Source of the DNA: Ichthyophthirius multifiliis
Lineage: Eukaryota > Ciliophora > Oligohymenophorea > Hymenostomatida
Direction of reading: 5' to 3'
DNA: 51,101 nt
Assembly: GCF_000220395.1 (NCBI RefSeq)
Contig: NW_004086061.1
Location: forward strand, 1-51,101
How positions within the stretch are numbered: the first letter of the stretch is position 1; every line of letters starts with the position of its first letter. The notes below the pieces were generated by a model. It ran no database searches. It saw only the letters and a program-made list of their open reading frames with translations, and was not told the origin of the DNA. Made by a program: the position numbers and the translations under genes. Below, piece by piece: positions 1 through 12,922 of this stretch.

Positions 1-715
1 AAATTATATAAAAAAAAGCCTCAAAAATAGTAAAAAATGTATATTATTTTTAGTATATATAATAAAAAAGAATTGCGAATTTCTTTAACTTACTTATGGT
101 TTAATTGTTAATTAAATAATATAAGATACTGATAATATTAAAGATGCAAATGAATAATTAGAAAAATTGTATACATTATTTATAATATTATAAGTTAAAA
201 TATATCATATAAAGTGGATTTGATATAGGATTAAGATTAATAGATGAATTTGTAGCTAAATAAGAAAAAATATGCACAGATACTAAAGATATAGCAAATT
301 CTATAGCCAAAGTTACATAAATATTTATACATTTATGTATATATATATATATATATCTATATATAATTAGGAAGGATTCGAAATGTTTTTAGGTGTAAAA
401 GGAGAAGTTGAAGACTATAAAACTGATAGTTCGAAAGATATTTAATTTAATATTTTTTTAAATGATAATCCATTAATAGATTTTGTTGAAATTTCCGAAA
501 ATTAAATTGGACTCTAATATAATAATATTATTTGCGGGGTTATAAGGGGAGCTTTAAGTACTGTATGATTTTTTTTATTTTTTTATTTTTTTATATTTAA
601 ATAAAAGCTTAATTTAAATGCTAAAGTTTATGTCAAAAGTGATACTCTTTTAGGAGATGATAAGACTGTTTTTAGAATTGAATTAAAAAAATAAAAATTA
701 AAAGAAGAAAATTGA
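1..715 (+). CDS. TRAPPC3: TRAPP complex subunit 3 (TRAPPC3/Bet3), 5' end missing
   Basis: Core subunit of the TRAPP tethering complexes that act on ER-Golgi vesicles. Exons at 71-168, 215-311, 371-562 and 608-715 join in phase. They give the Bet3 order: an LTYGLIVNQ segment, GFDIGLRLIDEFVAK, EGFEMFLGV, NPLIDFVEIS, then an IICGVIRGAL motif close to the family's LCGVLRGALE. The stop is TGA at 713-715. Sequence before 71 is probably a first exon ending at 38 and running off the left edge, so the start codon is not visible. In-frame TAA and TAG fall where Gln or other polar residues occur in homologues, fixing the code as TAA/TAG = Gln. Length and motifs fit a family of about 180 residues. Confidence 0.93.
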
Positions 716-747
716 ATAGATATATTTATACTGTATAAATTGTTAAA

Positions 748-794
<47 letters not shown>

Positions 795-1165
795 TATAAA
801 AAAAATATAAAATTATATATTATTATATTTATTTTTTTAAAATTAAAAAATAGATTATTAATAATAGTATTTTATTTTATATTATCAGATAAAATAGATT
901 TTATATTAATATATATATATTATATTTATATTATAGAAAATTAATATATTATATATTATAATTGTTAATAATAAATATTCATTAGTTTTTATTAGATTAA
1001 TTTATTTTAAAAGAACAGTTTTGAAAATAATTTATGTTTATTAATAAAAATATTATTTAATTTATATACAAAATAAAATATAAAAATAATATAAATAATA
1101 TTAATTATATTATATTTTTAGAATTATATTAAATAAAATAATTATATATATATATAATATATATA

Positions 1166-1218
<53 letters not shown>

Positions 1219-1394
1219 ATTATAAATATTTTAAATTAATGATTTGTATATATTTATTTTTTTTATATAAATTTATGTATTAGTTTTTAAGAAAAAAGCT
1301 TTAAGATATTAAAACAAGATATTAATTTATAATAATATTTTCAAAACTTTTTTTTTTAATAAAAGTAATTATTTTTAGTTTAAAAAAAAAGTTC
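716..1394. other. A/T-rich intergenic stretch
   Basis: Between the TGA of TRAPPC3 and the convergent stop of the next gene. It contains (TA)n runs near 752-790 and 1175-1203 and poly-A/T. I see no frame with protein-like composition and no RNA fold. Confidence 0.7.
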
Positions 1395-2181
1395 TCAAAT
1401 ATCTAAAAATTATTGATTTTATTAAAATTTTAGATTATTTTCTTTATTATTAGATTAGCTTTATAATTCTTCATCATAAAATTGAAAGTATTTTTCATCT
1501 TAAGAACTACTAAATTTATTTTCCTCTAAAAAATCGTCGTCTTAAATTTTAGAGTTTTTAAATAATGACTTTAAACCTGAACGAGTGACTAAATCATCTA
1601 AAGTAACTGGTTTTTCATTTGCATGTATATAAAATATAATTAGAAAAGCTATTATAGGAGACACATAATGAAAAAGATTCTTTTTTTTTCGTTTAATTCA
1701 ATTGGAATTTAATAGGGGGTTTCGCGAAATAATATATATATTAAAACTTCTAAAAATTATTCAAATAGATTTTTCTCCGAAAGATTTTTTAAATAAATTT
1801 TTAAGACTTCTATACTTTTTAGTTTTGGTGAATTTTCAGAGTTTTAAATTTCTGTATTTATTTATTTTATAGTCTATTATAAAGCTTAAGTCTTGTTTTA
1901 AGTAAAAATTCTTAAATTCTAGTGTAGTAATTGTTAATAAAAAGGAAGTAATAAAGGAGCGGCATATCTAGGTAGAAATGTGTGTTGTAAATGGTAGTGA
2001 ATTATCTTATTTACATGTTAATTGGCCTTATTTTTCTTAAAATTCTCATTTAAATATTACTTAAAATCGTATATTACTTTTTCAGAGTTTATTTAAGTTA
2101 TGGGACTTTATATTGATGTATTAAATGATTGTTAAATTAAAATAGACTATTTTTTAATTTTTTTTGTTATTATTATAACAT
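1395..2181 (-). CDS. Unidentified protein of about 262 residues, two one-base frame breaks
   Basis: I do not recognise the family. From the ATG at 2179-2181 the frame is protein-like if one base is restored in the T8 run at 2158-2165 and one in the T9 run at 1681-1689; 787 + 2 bases is then exactly 263 codons ending in TGA at 1395-1397. Visible parts in order are a Q-rich start, a motif reading HTFLPRYAAPLLLPFYQQLL, a charged region with KIYLKNLSEKNLF, a hydrophobic stretch near HYVSPIIAFLIIFYIHA that could be membranous, and an acidic Q/N-rich tail. The two halves flanking each break look equally coding, so I take this as one gene. Confidence 0.55.
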
Positions 2182-2656
2182 TTTTTTTTATTTTTAAATT
2201 AATAAAATTTAAATATATTTTATAATTTGATTTTTTTAAATTTGTGTGTATAAATATGATTAATATTATATAAATTTATATAATACAAAATGTATCTAAT
2301 TTAATATTATTATTGATAAAAAATAAAAAAAATATATTTCTAAGTAATATTTTATTTATATATATTATTTTAATTTTATATTTTAGTTTTAGATTTTATT
2401 AAAATTTATATTAATAAAATAAAATTTTTAAATAGTAAAAAATATATTTTAAAATAAATATAAATATAAATATAAATATAAATATATATATTATATATAT
2501 TTATATATATATTTTTATTTATTTATAAAACTTATTTTTTCTAATAAAAAGAATAATTTCTTATAAAAAACTTAATCTTATGATATTTTTTTTCCTTTTA
2601 TATTTTTTTTTTTTATAATTATATTATTATACATTTTAGTATATATATTACTTTAT
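2182..2656. other. A/T-rich intergenic stretch
   Basis: Between two minus-strand genes. Long A/T stretches and a short TATAAA repeat near 2455-2485. Nothing else is supported. Confidence 0.65.
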
Positions 2657-4263
2657 TCAATACTTTCTGTTAAGTTCCTCTGGTTAAGCTTTTTTAAGTA
2701 TTGATTACTTTTAAGGGTCTTTTTAAGCTATTTCTTCAAATAATTATTTGTTTTGTTTTAATTCATTGATATTCATTTTTCCTTTTTTTGGTTTTATTTT
2801 TTCATCTATCTATTATTTTAGAATATCTTGGTGTTTTTTATTTACATTTTTAATATAATCAAATTTTTATTATTCATGACTAAGATAATTTTCTCTATCT
2901 TTTTTCCAGATTTCTGCTTATTTTTTATTAATCTCATCTTCTTGTATATTTTTCTTTTTTTTTCATCAGTTTATTTGGATAAAAATTCTCTCATTTCTTA
3001 CTTTTAATGTTTTATTTATTCTAATCTCCTTAATTCTTCTAGTCTGGCTTTTTCGTTTTAATCTAAAATATGTTTCATCATTTTTTCATCTTCTTCGCGT
3101 ATTACTGCTTTTTAATCTTTCACTACAGAATCTGCAAAGGCACTCATTATGGCTTTTATTTTATCTTCTCGTTATTTTTTTTCGTTTTCCCTTTATTATT
3201 CCATTTATTCAGTTAATCTTGTATATTCTTTTTATAATTCTACATCATTTTATTTTTCTTATAATACTTCTTATTAACTTTTAAGTCTATATTCTTCATT
3301 TTCTTTCATCATTTATAATAGCCTAGCTCTTTCTTTTTCTTTTTTACTTTTAAGTTCTTTTTCTTCTATTTCTTTTTCTTCAATAATTCTTTGAACTAGC
3401 ATTTAATCGAGTTCTTTTTCCCTTTTTTTTTCGTGTTTTTTCCTTTGATTCTCGTCCTAAACTTGCTTGTCTCTTTATCTTTTTTCATTCATTATTTTAT
3501 TATGTCTTTCTTGTTCTTTTTCTTTTTCCCTTTCATCATATACCTTAAGTTGATGTCCTTATAGTTATACATATGCACTTTCTTCTTGCTTTTCCATTGA
3601 TTTTCTATTGATTTTTTCGTTTAGTTACTTATCTAGTTCATTTTTCATCTTTTTCTTGAATTCTTAATCACGATGTTTTTAAAGTTCAAGCTCCTTTTTG
3701 TATAATTCAGAGTCGAATTTAACTAAAGTAGCCCACTCATCGTCTTCATCGCCCTCCATGTAATAAACACTTTGAGGGGCTTTCGAGGAAGTCTAAGATA
3801 CGTTGTCATCATGGCCAGCTTAGGAAGGTTTATGGGAGACTTAGGACCTTACTTCGTCTTGATGAGGGTTTTAGTACTGTTTTTAATAGCTTTGTTAGTT
3901 GTTTTAATGATGATGCTTTTCGCTAGGGTCACCTTATTGACTTCGGGAAGCTTAAGATGGTTGCTTGTTGTTAATTATAGACAATACACGGTCTTTTAAA
4001 TCCTTAAGGTTGGCTTCAGTTACCTTTTAGTTTTTGAAAAAATCATCTACTTCATGTTCTATAGCAGCTTGAAGGTTTTTATTGTTTTTGGCGTAATCTT
4101 TTATAAATATAGAGAGGACTTTTTAACGTAATTGTTCTCTTTATTAGATTGCTTCGGCACGCGTTACAGTATTTTTTACTTTACTATTTTAAGATGCTTT
4201 AGATTAATTTTATTAGCTTATTTATGATTTGGCTTAAGATTTAGCTTTGGCGACTTATGACAT
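2657..4263 (-). CDS. Long charged coiled-coil protein (about 535 residues), one frame break
   Basis: Starts at ATG 4261-4263 with a Ser/Gln/Lys-rich head, then a low-complexity His/Gln segment, an acidic patch EGDEDDEWATLVKF, and about 330 residues of unbroken Glu/Lys/Gln heptad-rich helix (for example LELQKHRDQEFKKKM). The end is ELNRKY followed by TGA at 2657-2659. The pattern resembles the trichohyalin/plectin-homology coiled coils of ciliary microtubule-associated proteins, but I cannot name it. The frame is lost by one base in the T9 run at 2955-2963; restoring one base makes 1608 bases, 536 codons. Single exon. Forward-strand open frames across 3772-3999 are shadows of this gene. Confidence 0.8.
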
Positions 4264-4566
4264 ATTTTTTATGTTTTATGTTTTATTTTAAATTATTTTA
4301 TTTTTTTTCTTTATAATATATATTTATTTTAATAATTTTTTTTTGTTTTAATTTATTTTGTTATGATTAAATATGTTTTAATTTTTATTTTTGTAACTTT
4401 TTTTTTATTTAAATAAATAAATTAATAATTTATTTATTTTGAAAATAATAATAATATTTATATTTATTTATATATTTATATTTATATTTATATTTATATT
4501 TATAATTATATTTATATTTATATTTATAACATGTGTTTTTATCATAAATTTTTAATATGTGTAAGT
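4264..4566. other. A/T-rich intergenic stretch
   Basis: Short gap between two minus-strand genes, with a TTTATA repeat around 4462-4530. No gene seen. Confidence 0.65.
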
Positions 4567-4771
4567 TCATTAAAATATTTGAAATAAGATTCTAGTCCAT
4601 ATTTATATTTTATGTTTAAAAACTTATTATATATATTCTATATCTTCGTTTTTATTTAATCTAAACTATTAAATTAAAGTTTTTAAATGAATTTTTAATG
4701 CATTAAGGCTCTCTTTACTAAAATCAAGTAATAGTGGTATTTCTTCTATAATTTTTAGCCATTATTATTAA

Positions 4772-4811
<40 letters not shown>

Positions 4812-5343
4812 TTATTAATTATTTTTATATTTTTATTTTTTTTATTAAGCAATATTCATTTTATATTTAATTGGATAATAAATCTTATGCTTTTTCATTT
4901 GCTTTTGATTAAGATCTACTAGTCTATTAACTTTGTTTTCTAAAAAAAAACTTCGGTGGATAAATAAAGGGGTCGTTTTTATTTTTTTTTCTTTAAGTTA
5001 AATTTCCTATTTCATCTAAATGTTTACGAAAAGAACTCAGATTTCTCTCATGTTCCTCTACTGTAAAATTTTAACTGTTTTTTTTAGATCTTTATATTGT
5101 ATATGTATATGGAGTTTCATTATCAACAATCTTTTTTATACGATTTTTGCTAAAATATGTATTAGATAGCATATTATTTCCTGTACATTATACCCTTGGG
5201 GACGTTTTATTTCCTGCCTCAAATATTATTATTCGTTATTTTATATTATCTAATGATGTACGGTGATTATACATATGATCAACTAATAATTTACGACCTC
5301 CTAAATTTCTTTCGTCTGGTTTGAAGGTTTATTTTTTATTCAT
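4567..5343 (-). CDS. Unidentified basic protein with internal poly-Q tract
   Basis: Intact single-exon frame of 259 codons from ATG at 5341-5343 to TGA at 4567-4569. The N-terminal part is basic and moderately complex (KPDERNLGGRKLLVDHMYNH; later DNETPYTYTIQRSKK and EEHERNLSSFRKHLDE). An uninterrupted TAA repeat at 4761-4813 then codes about 16 Gln, and a helical tail starts WLKIIEEIPLLLDFSKESLN. No domain recognised. Only the TAA = Gln reading keeps both flanks open, which supports this frame over the poly-Asn one. Confidence 0.68.
4761..4813 (-). repeat. (TAA)n microsatellite coding poly-Q
   Basis: ATT repeat on the plus strand; in the minus-strand gene at 4567-5343 it is read as TAA codons, that is poly-glutamine. 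One TAT interruption near the C-terminal side. Confidence 0.85.
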
Positions 5344-5460
5344 TTTTTTAATTAAAAAAAAAAAATTAATTTTTTTTTTTTTTTTAATATATATGTATGT
5401 AATTAAATATATATATATATATATATATAGAATAATTTATGTATTTTTTTTTATTTTTTT

Positions 5461-7392
5461 TCAAGTAAGAAATATATTATTATAATCTTCATTAACTTAT
5501 GGTTCTTATTATTATTTATTATTAGTTTTTATTTCTTCTTATAATAATTTAAATGTTGATTATTATAATTGTTAAGTAAAATAATTGATTTCATTTTATT
5601 CAGCATTTAAATGCTATAAAATCTTTATATTATTCACTAGTAATAATTCTTATTTTACATATAGGTTTTTTAAATCTTCTCTCATATAATCAAATTATCT
5701 GCCCTAAATATAAATTTATATATATATGGGTATTTGTTTTACCATTTCTTCTGATATATTTTCATCAGATATACTTCTATATTATCTTTAAGCTTTTTTG
5801 AATTCATTTAATGCTTTTCTTAGTTTTAATTAAATCGATTTTTTTAATGAGCCGAAATATGTTTTTTTTCGTCTTGTTATACCTATTCTTGCTAATAAAG
5901 TAAGTACCATTCCTGCACTTTCTCTCATTTCTCCTTTTAATTATAGTCTATCTAGGACTGCTATTGCTTTATTTTCTAAAGTAGTTGTTTATAATGTATT
6001 ATTAAGTGTAATAACCATCATAGAAACTATAAAAACACCCCATATACATACAAAGAATATTACAAATCTTCCCAAATGAGTTTTTGCTGACATATCGCCA
6101 TATCCAACAGTTGTCATTGTCACAATTATATTCCACATACTACTTAAAAAATTATAGAATATTTTGGGTTCTGTATCTCTTACAATAGGTGATTCGCATA
6201 TTTTTATAGCAAAAGCAAATACAAATATAGATATAGCCATTGCTGATATGATTAAAAAATAAGGATATGTCTTCATTATGCATTTGATTACAAACAAATA
6301 GTCAGCTTCGCATGCATACATATTACATACTCTTTATGTACGATTATTATACCATTCAGACATCATTAGTAATGTCCTTATTATTAATATGACACGAAGA
6401 AGCATAATTAAGGTTAGTATTTCATTTACATGATAATAAAACTATATTAAACATATATATTTATATATTTTTATGTATATATAGTTATATACTATTTAAT
6501 TTCCACTAGGCTCATTTACAAAATATATCCTTATATTCCAAGTCCAAGGCATTGGGTGTACAGCATTTAATATTAATTCAATTGTTAAAGGTAAAATAAA
6601 ACCCGATGTTATTATATTTTATTTTTCTGATATTACTTTTCTTGTTTTTAACCATGCTATATATATATATAAGTATAAATATATATTTTTTTTATAAAAT
6701 ATATATATATATATATTTATATATAAATATATATATATATTTATAGAGAAGTTGGCATAATAAAAAATTGATTGACTATTGTTCTTTCGATATATAATAT
6801 TAAAAACATAGAAAAAATAACATATATGCTAAATTCGGTATATGTACATATATATATATTTACTTAATTTAGCTTAATATCTCACAAATGTTAAAACTAA
6901 CATGCCTATTGTTAATACTGTAGTAGCCCAAAGCATAGATATGGCTATTGTTTCCTTTGTTTCATTATATTCTAGTTCATAATTAATAACAGTAATAATA
7001 ACTGATAGAAAAGAAAAAGAAGAAACGGCTTAGTCTATAAGTAAATACCTACCGAAATATGATTTAGTCTTTCTACCATCTTCAAAACCTGTACTTTTAT
7101 CAAAACCATCGTCATTATCTTCTATTATAGTCTTAAAAGTTTCTTTTTCTTAATGTGTAAGGGTATTTAACATTTAGTTGTTTTCGGTTTCTAGTATTTA
7201 CTCTTTTATTTTACCGTTTTTGGATGCTTGGAGGATTGTGGGGGCATGAGGTTACTTTTAATTACCATTATTAGATATAAAACTTTTCTTTTGATTGTTT
7301 ATGGTGTTAATATGAGGCTTATCTTACTCGTTATTTATTTATTATTGTTTTTTTTAAAATGAATTTTCGGTTTGTTATTCATTTACTTTCAT
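5461..7392 (-). CDS. SK-like potassium channel with calmodulin-binding-type tail
   Basis: Six-transmembrane K+ channel of the small-conductance, Ca2+-activated type, acting in the plasma or ciliary membrane. Exons 6864-7392, 6493-6656 and 5461-6441 give 558 codons ending in TGA. After a Q/N-rich N-terminus, S1-S2 follow FGRYLLID. The S3-S4 part carries NAVHPMPWTWNIRIYF, like SK's AIHPIPG segment, and S4-S5 reads LRVILIIRTLLM. The pore has TMTTVGYGDMSAKTHLGR with the TVGYGD filter, followed by S6. Right after S6, ENKAIAVLDRLQLKGEMRES leads into ARIGITRRKK, where SK channels bind calmodulin; a long Q-rich coiled coil ends the protein. Introns are at 6657-6863 and 6442-6492. Confidence 0.92.
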
Positions 7393-8271
7393 TTTTAAAT
7401 TTAATTTATTGTAATTTTATTATATAATTAGTTTTTTTATTTTTAAATGTTTTTAATGAAAAAAAAAAAAAAAAATATTTTATAATTTAATAAAAAAAAA
7501 AAATATTTAACATAAAAAATTTTTAGAGTAAAAAATAAAAAAAGTATTTTTATAAATAGATAATATAAAAAAACAATTAATAGTGTGATTAGTTAAAATT
7601 ATAAAATAATAAGTATTTGTTTTTTTTTTTATATATAGAAAATAAAGCTTTAATGTAAGAATGTAAGATAAGTAATTTATTATAAGAAATTATAATTAAA
7701 GTCAGGTTTAAATATATAAATATTAGAATAAATATATGATTATAAATAATTCAATAAAATTAATGTTCTAGAAATACAAAAATTATATAAAATATATTAT
7801 CGAATGTGTTATCCAAGTAATTTGATATAAAATAAATATAGAAAATTATATATGTATATATATATAATAAAATATTAATAAAAAAAGAAATAATAAAAAA
7901 AAATTTAATAAATTAATAATAATAAATGAAATAAAAACAATTTATTAAAAAACATAAAGAAAACTTAAACATATATTATTTAATCAAAAATATTTTTATA
8001 GATAAGTTATATATATAAACAAATTGTATAAAAAAAATAGTTATAAAAAGATATAATTTTATAATATTAAAAAATAAAAAATAAAAAATACAAATGTAAA
8101 ATTTATAAATATATATAAAATATATATTTAATATATATTATATATTTATATATTTATATATCTATATTTTTATATATTAATTAATTTTTTTATTTTTATT
8201 TTTATATTATTATTTTTCTATTTTTTATTTTTTTTTAATTTAAAATAAATTAAATTTGAAATATATAATAT
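7393..8271. other. A/T-rich divergent intergenic region
   Basis: Lies between the starts of the K+ channel (-) and the kinesin-like gene (+), so it should hold both promoters, but I cannot point to a specific element in this composition. Poly-A near 7457-7475 and mixed TA repeats only. Confidence 0.6.
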
Positions 8272-10800
8272 ATGCAATAATAAAGTTTTTGTCAATATAT
8301 ATATAGAATAAAACCTTCTTAATGTCAAAATTCATAAAATATAATTGATATAATATAAAAAATATATCCTTAAAATAATATAACTCCTGAGATTTATTTA
8401 TAAAATCATAATTAAGAATAATTTTATATAAAAGCTATATAAGAAAAAATATTAAATAATGATTATAAAAATACTTAAATATTAATAATGGGATAAGGAA
8501 GGTACTATTTTATATATATAATAATATTTTTCTAAAATATATAAAAAGAAGTGGAAAATCATTCACTTTTAGTGGTTTCGAAAAAAATTAAAAAGGCTTA
8601 ATTTTTCGAATTTTCGAAGAGCTTTTTTATGAAAATTTGGTTATTAAAATTATGGGGATTTTTGAGGAAAAAAAATTCTATTTTTTGGATAATAAAAAGG
8701 AAAAATGCAGTTCTAAAAAAAATTTTAAACAATTATATGTTTAGGCTTTGAAGAATATATAGAATATCAGTTAGGAAATATAAGAAAGCAATTTTTATGA
8801 GAAGATTGTGCTTATTTTGTAAATAAAAATTGGAAAAAAGTATAAAATTTCTATAGAAAGACTACCAGATTAGGTTAATATGGATTTTGGAGATGCTTAA
8901 AGGTATATAGATGATAAAAATGAGTAAAAAATAATAATATGGTGCTTAAAAGAAGAGAATGTATTTATGTTAGAGGAGAAAATAATGCAAAAAAAACTAA
9001 AAGAAATTAATATTGAATTAAAAAGAAAGATTATAAAAAAAACAAAGAAAAATTAAGAATTGAAAGAGGAATTTTGTGAATTTTAAGAAAAAACGCAGCA
9101 AAAAATGTATTTATTGGAAGAAAAAATTGAATTTTTTGAGAAGAAAATGAAAGAAAAAAAAATAAAAAAAAAAATTTAAAAAATGAATTTTTGGAAAATT
9201 AAAAAAAAATGGAAAAATTAAAAAAGGAAAACTAAAAAATTCAAAATGAAAAAAATTAATTTTTTTTGGAAAAAAAATAAATTTTAGAAAAAAATGAAAA
9301 AATTCAAAATGAAAATGAAAAAATTCAAAATGAAAAAAAAAATATTTTAGATGAAAAAAATGCAGTTTAGGAAGAAAAAAATAAACTTTTGATATATATT
9401 TAGGCTATAGAGGATGAAAATAAAGTTATAAAAGAAAAAATTAAGCATTATAAAGCTTAAATTGTTAGTTTAGAAGATATAAATAGTGAATATTCATAAA
9501 AAAACTAATGTTTAATAGATAAAATAGGTATTTTAGATGAAAAAAATAAAGAATAATAGGTTATTTATGATTAAAATATAGAATAAAAATAGGAATTATT
9601 ATAAAAAATAATGTATATAGAATAAGATGTATTATTTTTTTTGGTATTTTTTATATATTTTTTTTTAATAGAAAAATGAATATATAATAAATAATGAAAA
9701 TTAAAAGATTGAAAATTAAAAATTAATTTTTGAAATAGAAAATTTAAAGGAAAAACACCAATAAGAAGTTCATAAATATATATATATATATATATATATA
9801 CATAGATATATGGCTTATTTTTAAAGATATTAGAATAAAAGATGGAATATGAGAAGATTATTGAAAATAAAAATAAAGAATATGAAGATATTATATAAAA
9901 AAAGAATGAAAAAATAGAAAAAAATCAAAATGAAATTATTTAAGTTCACTAAGAAAAAATTATTTTAAAATAAGAAATTGAAGAATAGAATGATAAAATA
10001 ATTAAATTAAATTTATCGAATAAAAATTTATAAATGTAAACAAAATAAGTAATATATATATATATATTTATTTATTAATTATATTTTAAATTCGGTTATT
10101 ATTATTTATATATAGATAGATGAGAAATTAAGACTTCATTAAAAAGAAAGGTTAGATGAAATTAAATAAAATATATAAGAGAAATAACATATTTAGAATT
10201 TAAATAATAATATAAATAAAAGTATATCGAAAAATAAATTAAAAGTAATTTTGTAAATGAAATATATATGTATATTATATATATACTTTATTTAAATATA
10301 TGAATATATACATATGTATTTTATAAATATATATATAATTATATATATTTATTATTTAATTATTTTAATTATATAAAATTTGTATATAAATATTTTTTTT
10401 TTTTAAATATTATTAATGATTTAAAAAATATAAATAAATATAAAAATAAAACTAAAAAAATATTAGTTTATTATTTTTATTGTAAATGCAAAGAATATTA
10501 AATAAAAAAAATTATAATAATAGGAGATAATTAATTAAATATATAATTAAAAATAAAAATTTTAAATAATAAAAAATATATTTTATTATATAAAAATATA
10601 GATATATATATACATATATATGTATAATTAAATCTTTATATATATATATATATAATTATTATTATATTGTTATATTAATTATTATATATTTATTTATTTT
10701 TTTTTATTATTATATATATATTTTTATATACATATTTTTTTTTTTATAATAGATTTTAGACGAAATTTAAAATTTAGTAAAATCAACAAAAAAAACTTGA
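8272..10800 (+). CDS. Kinesin-like protein, N-terminal degenerate motor and long coiled coil
   Basis: Six exons (8272-8501, 8549-9628, 9672-9767, 9827-10048, 10116-10244, 10753-10800) total 1805 bases, 602 codons if one base is restored in the A9/A11 runs at 9154-9174. The start MQQQSFCQYIYRIKPS matches the kinesin beta-1 strand. Then come the YLQNHNQEQFY helix, an NTQILIMGQGRSGKSFTFSG P-loop segment, and KGLIFRIFEELF. The family's NxxSSR and DLAGSE switch motifs are not recognisable; the matching region reads IGKKYKISIERLPD. About 350 residues of Q/E/K coiled coil follow. The last intron (10245-10752) is unusually long at 508 nt. Function as a motile kinesin is doubtful. Confidence 0.8.
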
Positions 10801-10879
10801 ATTAAAATCTAAAATTTCGAATATATATTATATTTATATAAAATTTTATAATTTTTTTTTTTTTTATATTAAATGATTA

Positions 10880-11193
10880 TCATATATTTAATTATAAAGA
10901 TCTACTTTTTCTATTTTTATAATTTTCTTTTTTGATATAAATATCTGCATTTTCTTAAGTTATCTAATAAAATTCATTTTTTATGAATTCCGGAATTTCT
11001 CTAAAAGGTTTTAGTTTTAAATTTATTATCTAAAAATCATTCATCGAATTAGATTTTGTATTTTTTCTATATATAAAATGTATATTTTTTAGTTTTTTAT
11101 ATTTTATTTTTTTTACTTTTTTAAAATTGATTTTTTTCTTTAGAAAATTTTCGAAAAAATGAATTAAAAATATTTTATTAAAAATTTTATCAT
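10880..11193 (-). CDS. Small unidentified basic protein (two exons)
   Basis: Exon 11117-11193, intron 11067-11116, exon 10880-11066; phases match and the frame ends at TGA 10880-10882, giving about 87 residues. The N-terminus (MIKFLIKYFQFIFSKIF) is a hydrophobic, basic helix that could be a mitochondrial presequence or signal anchor. The rest is charged (KPFREIPEFIKNEFYQITQE). Family unknown. It lies head to head with the next plus-strand gene, 51 bp apart. Confidence 0.5.
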
Positions 11194-11244
11194 TTTTTTT
11201 TTTTTTTAAATATAAAAATAAATTATTTATTTTTATAAAAAAAT

Positions 11245-11714
11245 ATGGAAAATAAAGAAAATATAATACAAGAAGAAATACATAAAAAGCCTATTTTTTT
11301 TATAAAATTGTAGCTAAAACACTAGGCAAATATTTATCAATTTTCGATGGAAAAACAGAGTATAAATTAGGCTAAACACTCCATTAAAAACCTTAATAAG
11401 GACACAAAGGAGGATTTTATGTATATTAAACATTAGAGGAAGCTATATTTGCATAAATACCTCATAATAAAAAATCAGGAGTATATTTTGCACCAAGGAG
11501 TACATTAAAATGTATGTGTTGGGGAGAATAAATCAATTATCCAAAAGGAATAATATCAGTTGAGTATATTTGTCCAGTTTAAGATATGGGAATGCCAAAA
11601 GGATATTTAAGTACTGTAAATGCACAAAAAGAAGCTTTTGAAATTTATATAAAAGGAAAAAAAGAAAAAGAATAAAAAAAATTAAAAAAAGAAAAATGGA
11701 ATAATTTATTTTGA
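11245..11714 (+). CDS. Unidentified 156-residue conserved-looking globular protein
   Basis: ATG at 11245, TGA at 11712-11714; 470 bases, one short of 157 codons. The frame switches by one base in the T8 run at 11294-11301. After the break the frame is rich in non-A/T codons and looks globular: YKIVAKTLGKYLSIFDGKTE, GHKGGFYVYQTLEEAI, STLKCMCWGEQINYPKGII, VEYICPVQDMGMPKGYL, with a Lys-rich tail. The Gly-Phe-Tyr-Val-Tyr and Lys-Cys-x-Cys-Trp-Gly patches are distinctive, but I cannot name the family. Confidence 0.75.
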
Positions 11715-11930
11715 AAAATATATTTGATATAAATGTTTATGTAAAGATTTTTTTTTAAAAAATATATATATATATTATAATAAAAGTATATTGCTAATTA
11801 TGTAATATATAAATAATGTATATTTGTAAAAAAAATTAGTCTTTATAATTAGAATATGAAAATATTTATAACATTAACTTATAATAAATAAATTGTATTA
11901 GGGATGTAATAATAATTTAATAAAAATTAT

Positions 11931-11983
<53 letters not shown>

Positions 11984-12883
11984 TTATATATTTAATAATA
12001 ATAAATATAATTATAATTTATATTATATAAAGATTTTATATAATAAAAACAATAATTAATAAAATAATAATAAATAAATATAAAAATAAATAATAGAAAA
12101 TTATGAAAAATAATATTAAAAATAAAGATTTTTTATTAAAAAAAATAATAAAAAAAAATTTGGATTGAAATATATATTTAAAAATTTAATTTATATTTTA
12201 AAATATTATATATATATATATATTTATATTTATATTTATATTTATATTTAGATTTTAAAATTTACTATTCATTTAAATTTATTTATATATTTCTTTTTTT
12301 TAATTATATTATTTTATTTATTTTAAATATTAATTAATTTTTTTTTATTTAAATTTTAAATATTATCTAAATAAATAAAAAAATATTTTCTAAATTTAAA
12401 CAAAAATATAAATTTATTTTTTTAATTTTTAATTTAAATTAATTTTGTTACTATTTAATTAATAAATATACAAACTTATATATTTTTAGTAATAAAAATT
12501 ATACATTCTAATTTATTTAAATATATTATCATTATATTTTTGTATTTATATATAATTATTTCATAAATAAAATATAATATATTATTTTATATTTTATCTA
12601 TTTATCTTATATAATATATATATTTATATATATATATAATTTAATTTTTATATATAAAATATTCAAAATGATTCTATAAATAGTAACATTTATCTATTAT
12701 TTATAAATTTAATGTTTATTATATTACTAAAAATGTATTATTACAATTTAATTTATATAAATATAATATTAATTTTTATATAAAATAAATATATAGACAT
12801 TTAAACCAAAAAGTAACATAATTTAATATTAAAAATAATCTAAATTAAATAACTATATATAGAATAAATATAATAAAAATATG

Positions 12884-12922
<39 letters not shown>

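Noticed and set aside
3772-3999. Forward-strand hydrophobic frame
   Set aside because: Antisense shadow of the minus-strand coiled-coil gene at 2657-4263.
5989-6321. Stand-alone 110-residue K+ channel
   Set aside because: Only the TAA/TAG-free fragment of the larger SK-like channel; flanking S1-S4 and the tail are in the same frame once TAA/TAG are read as Gln.
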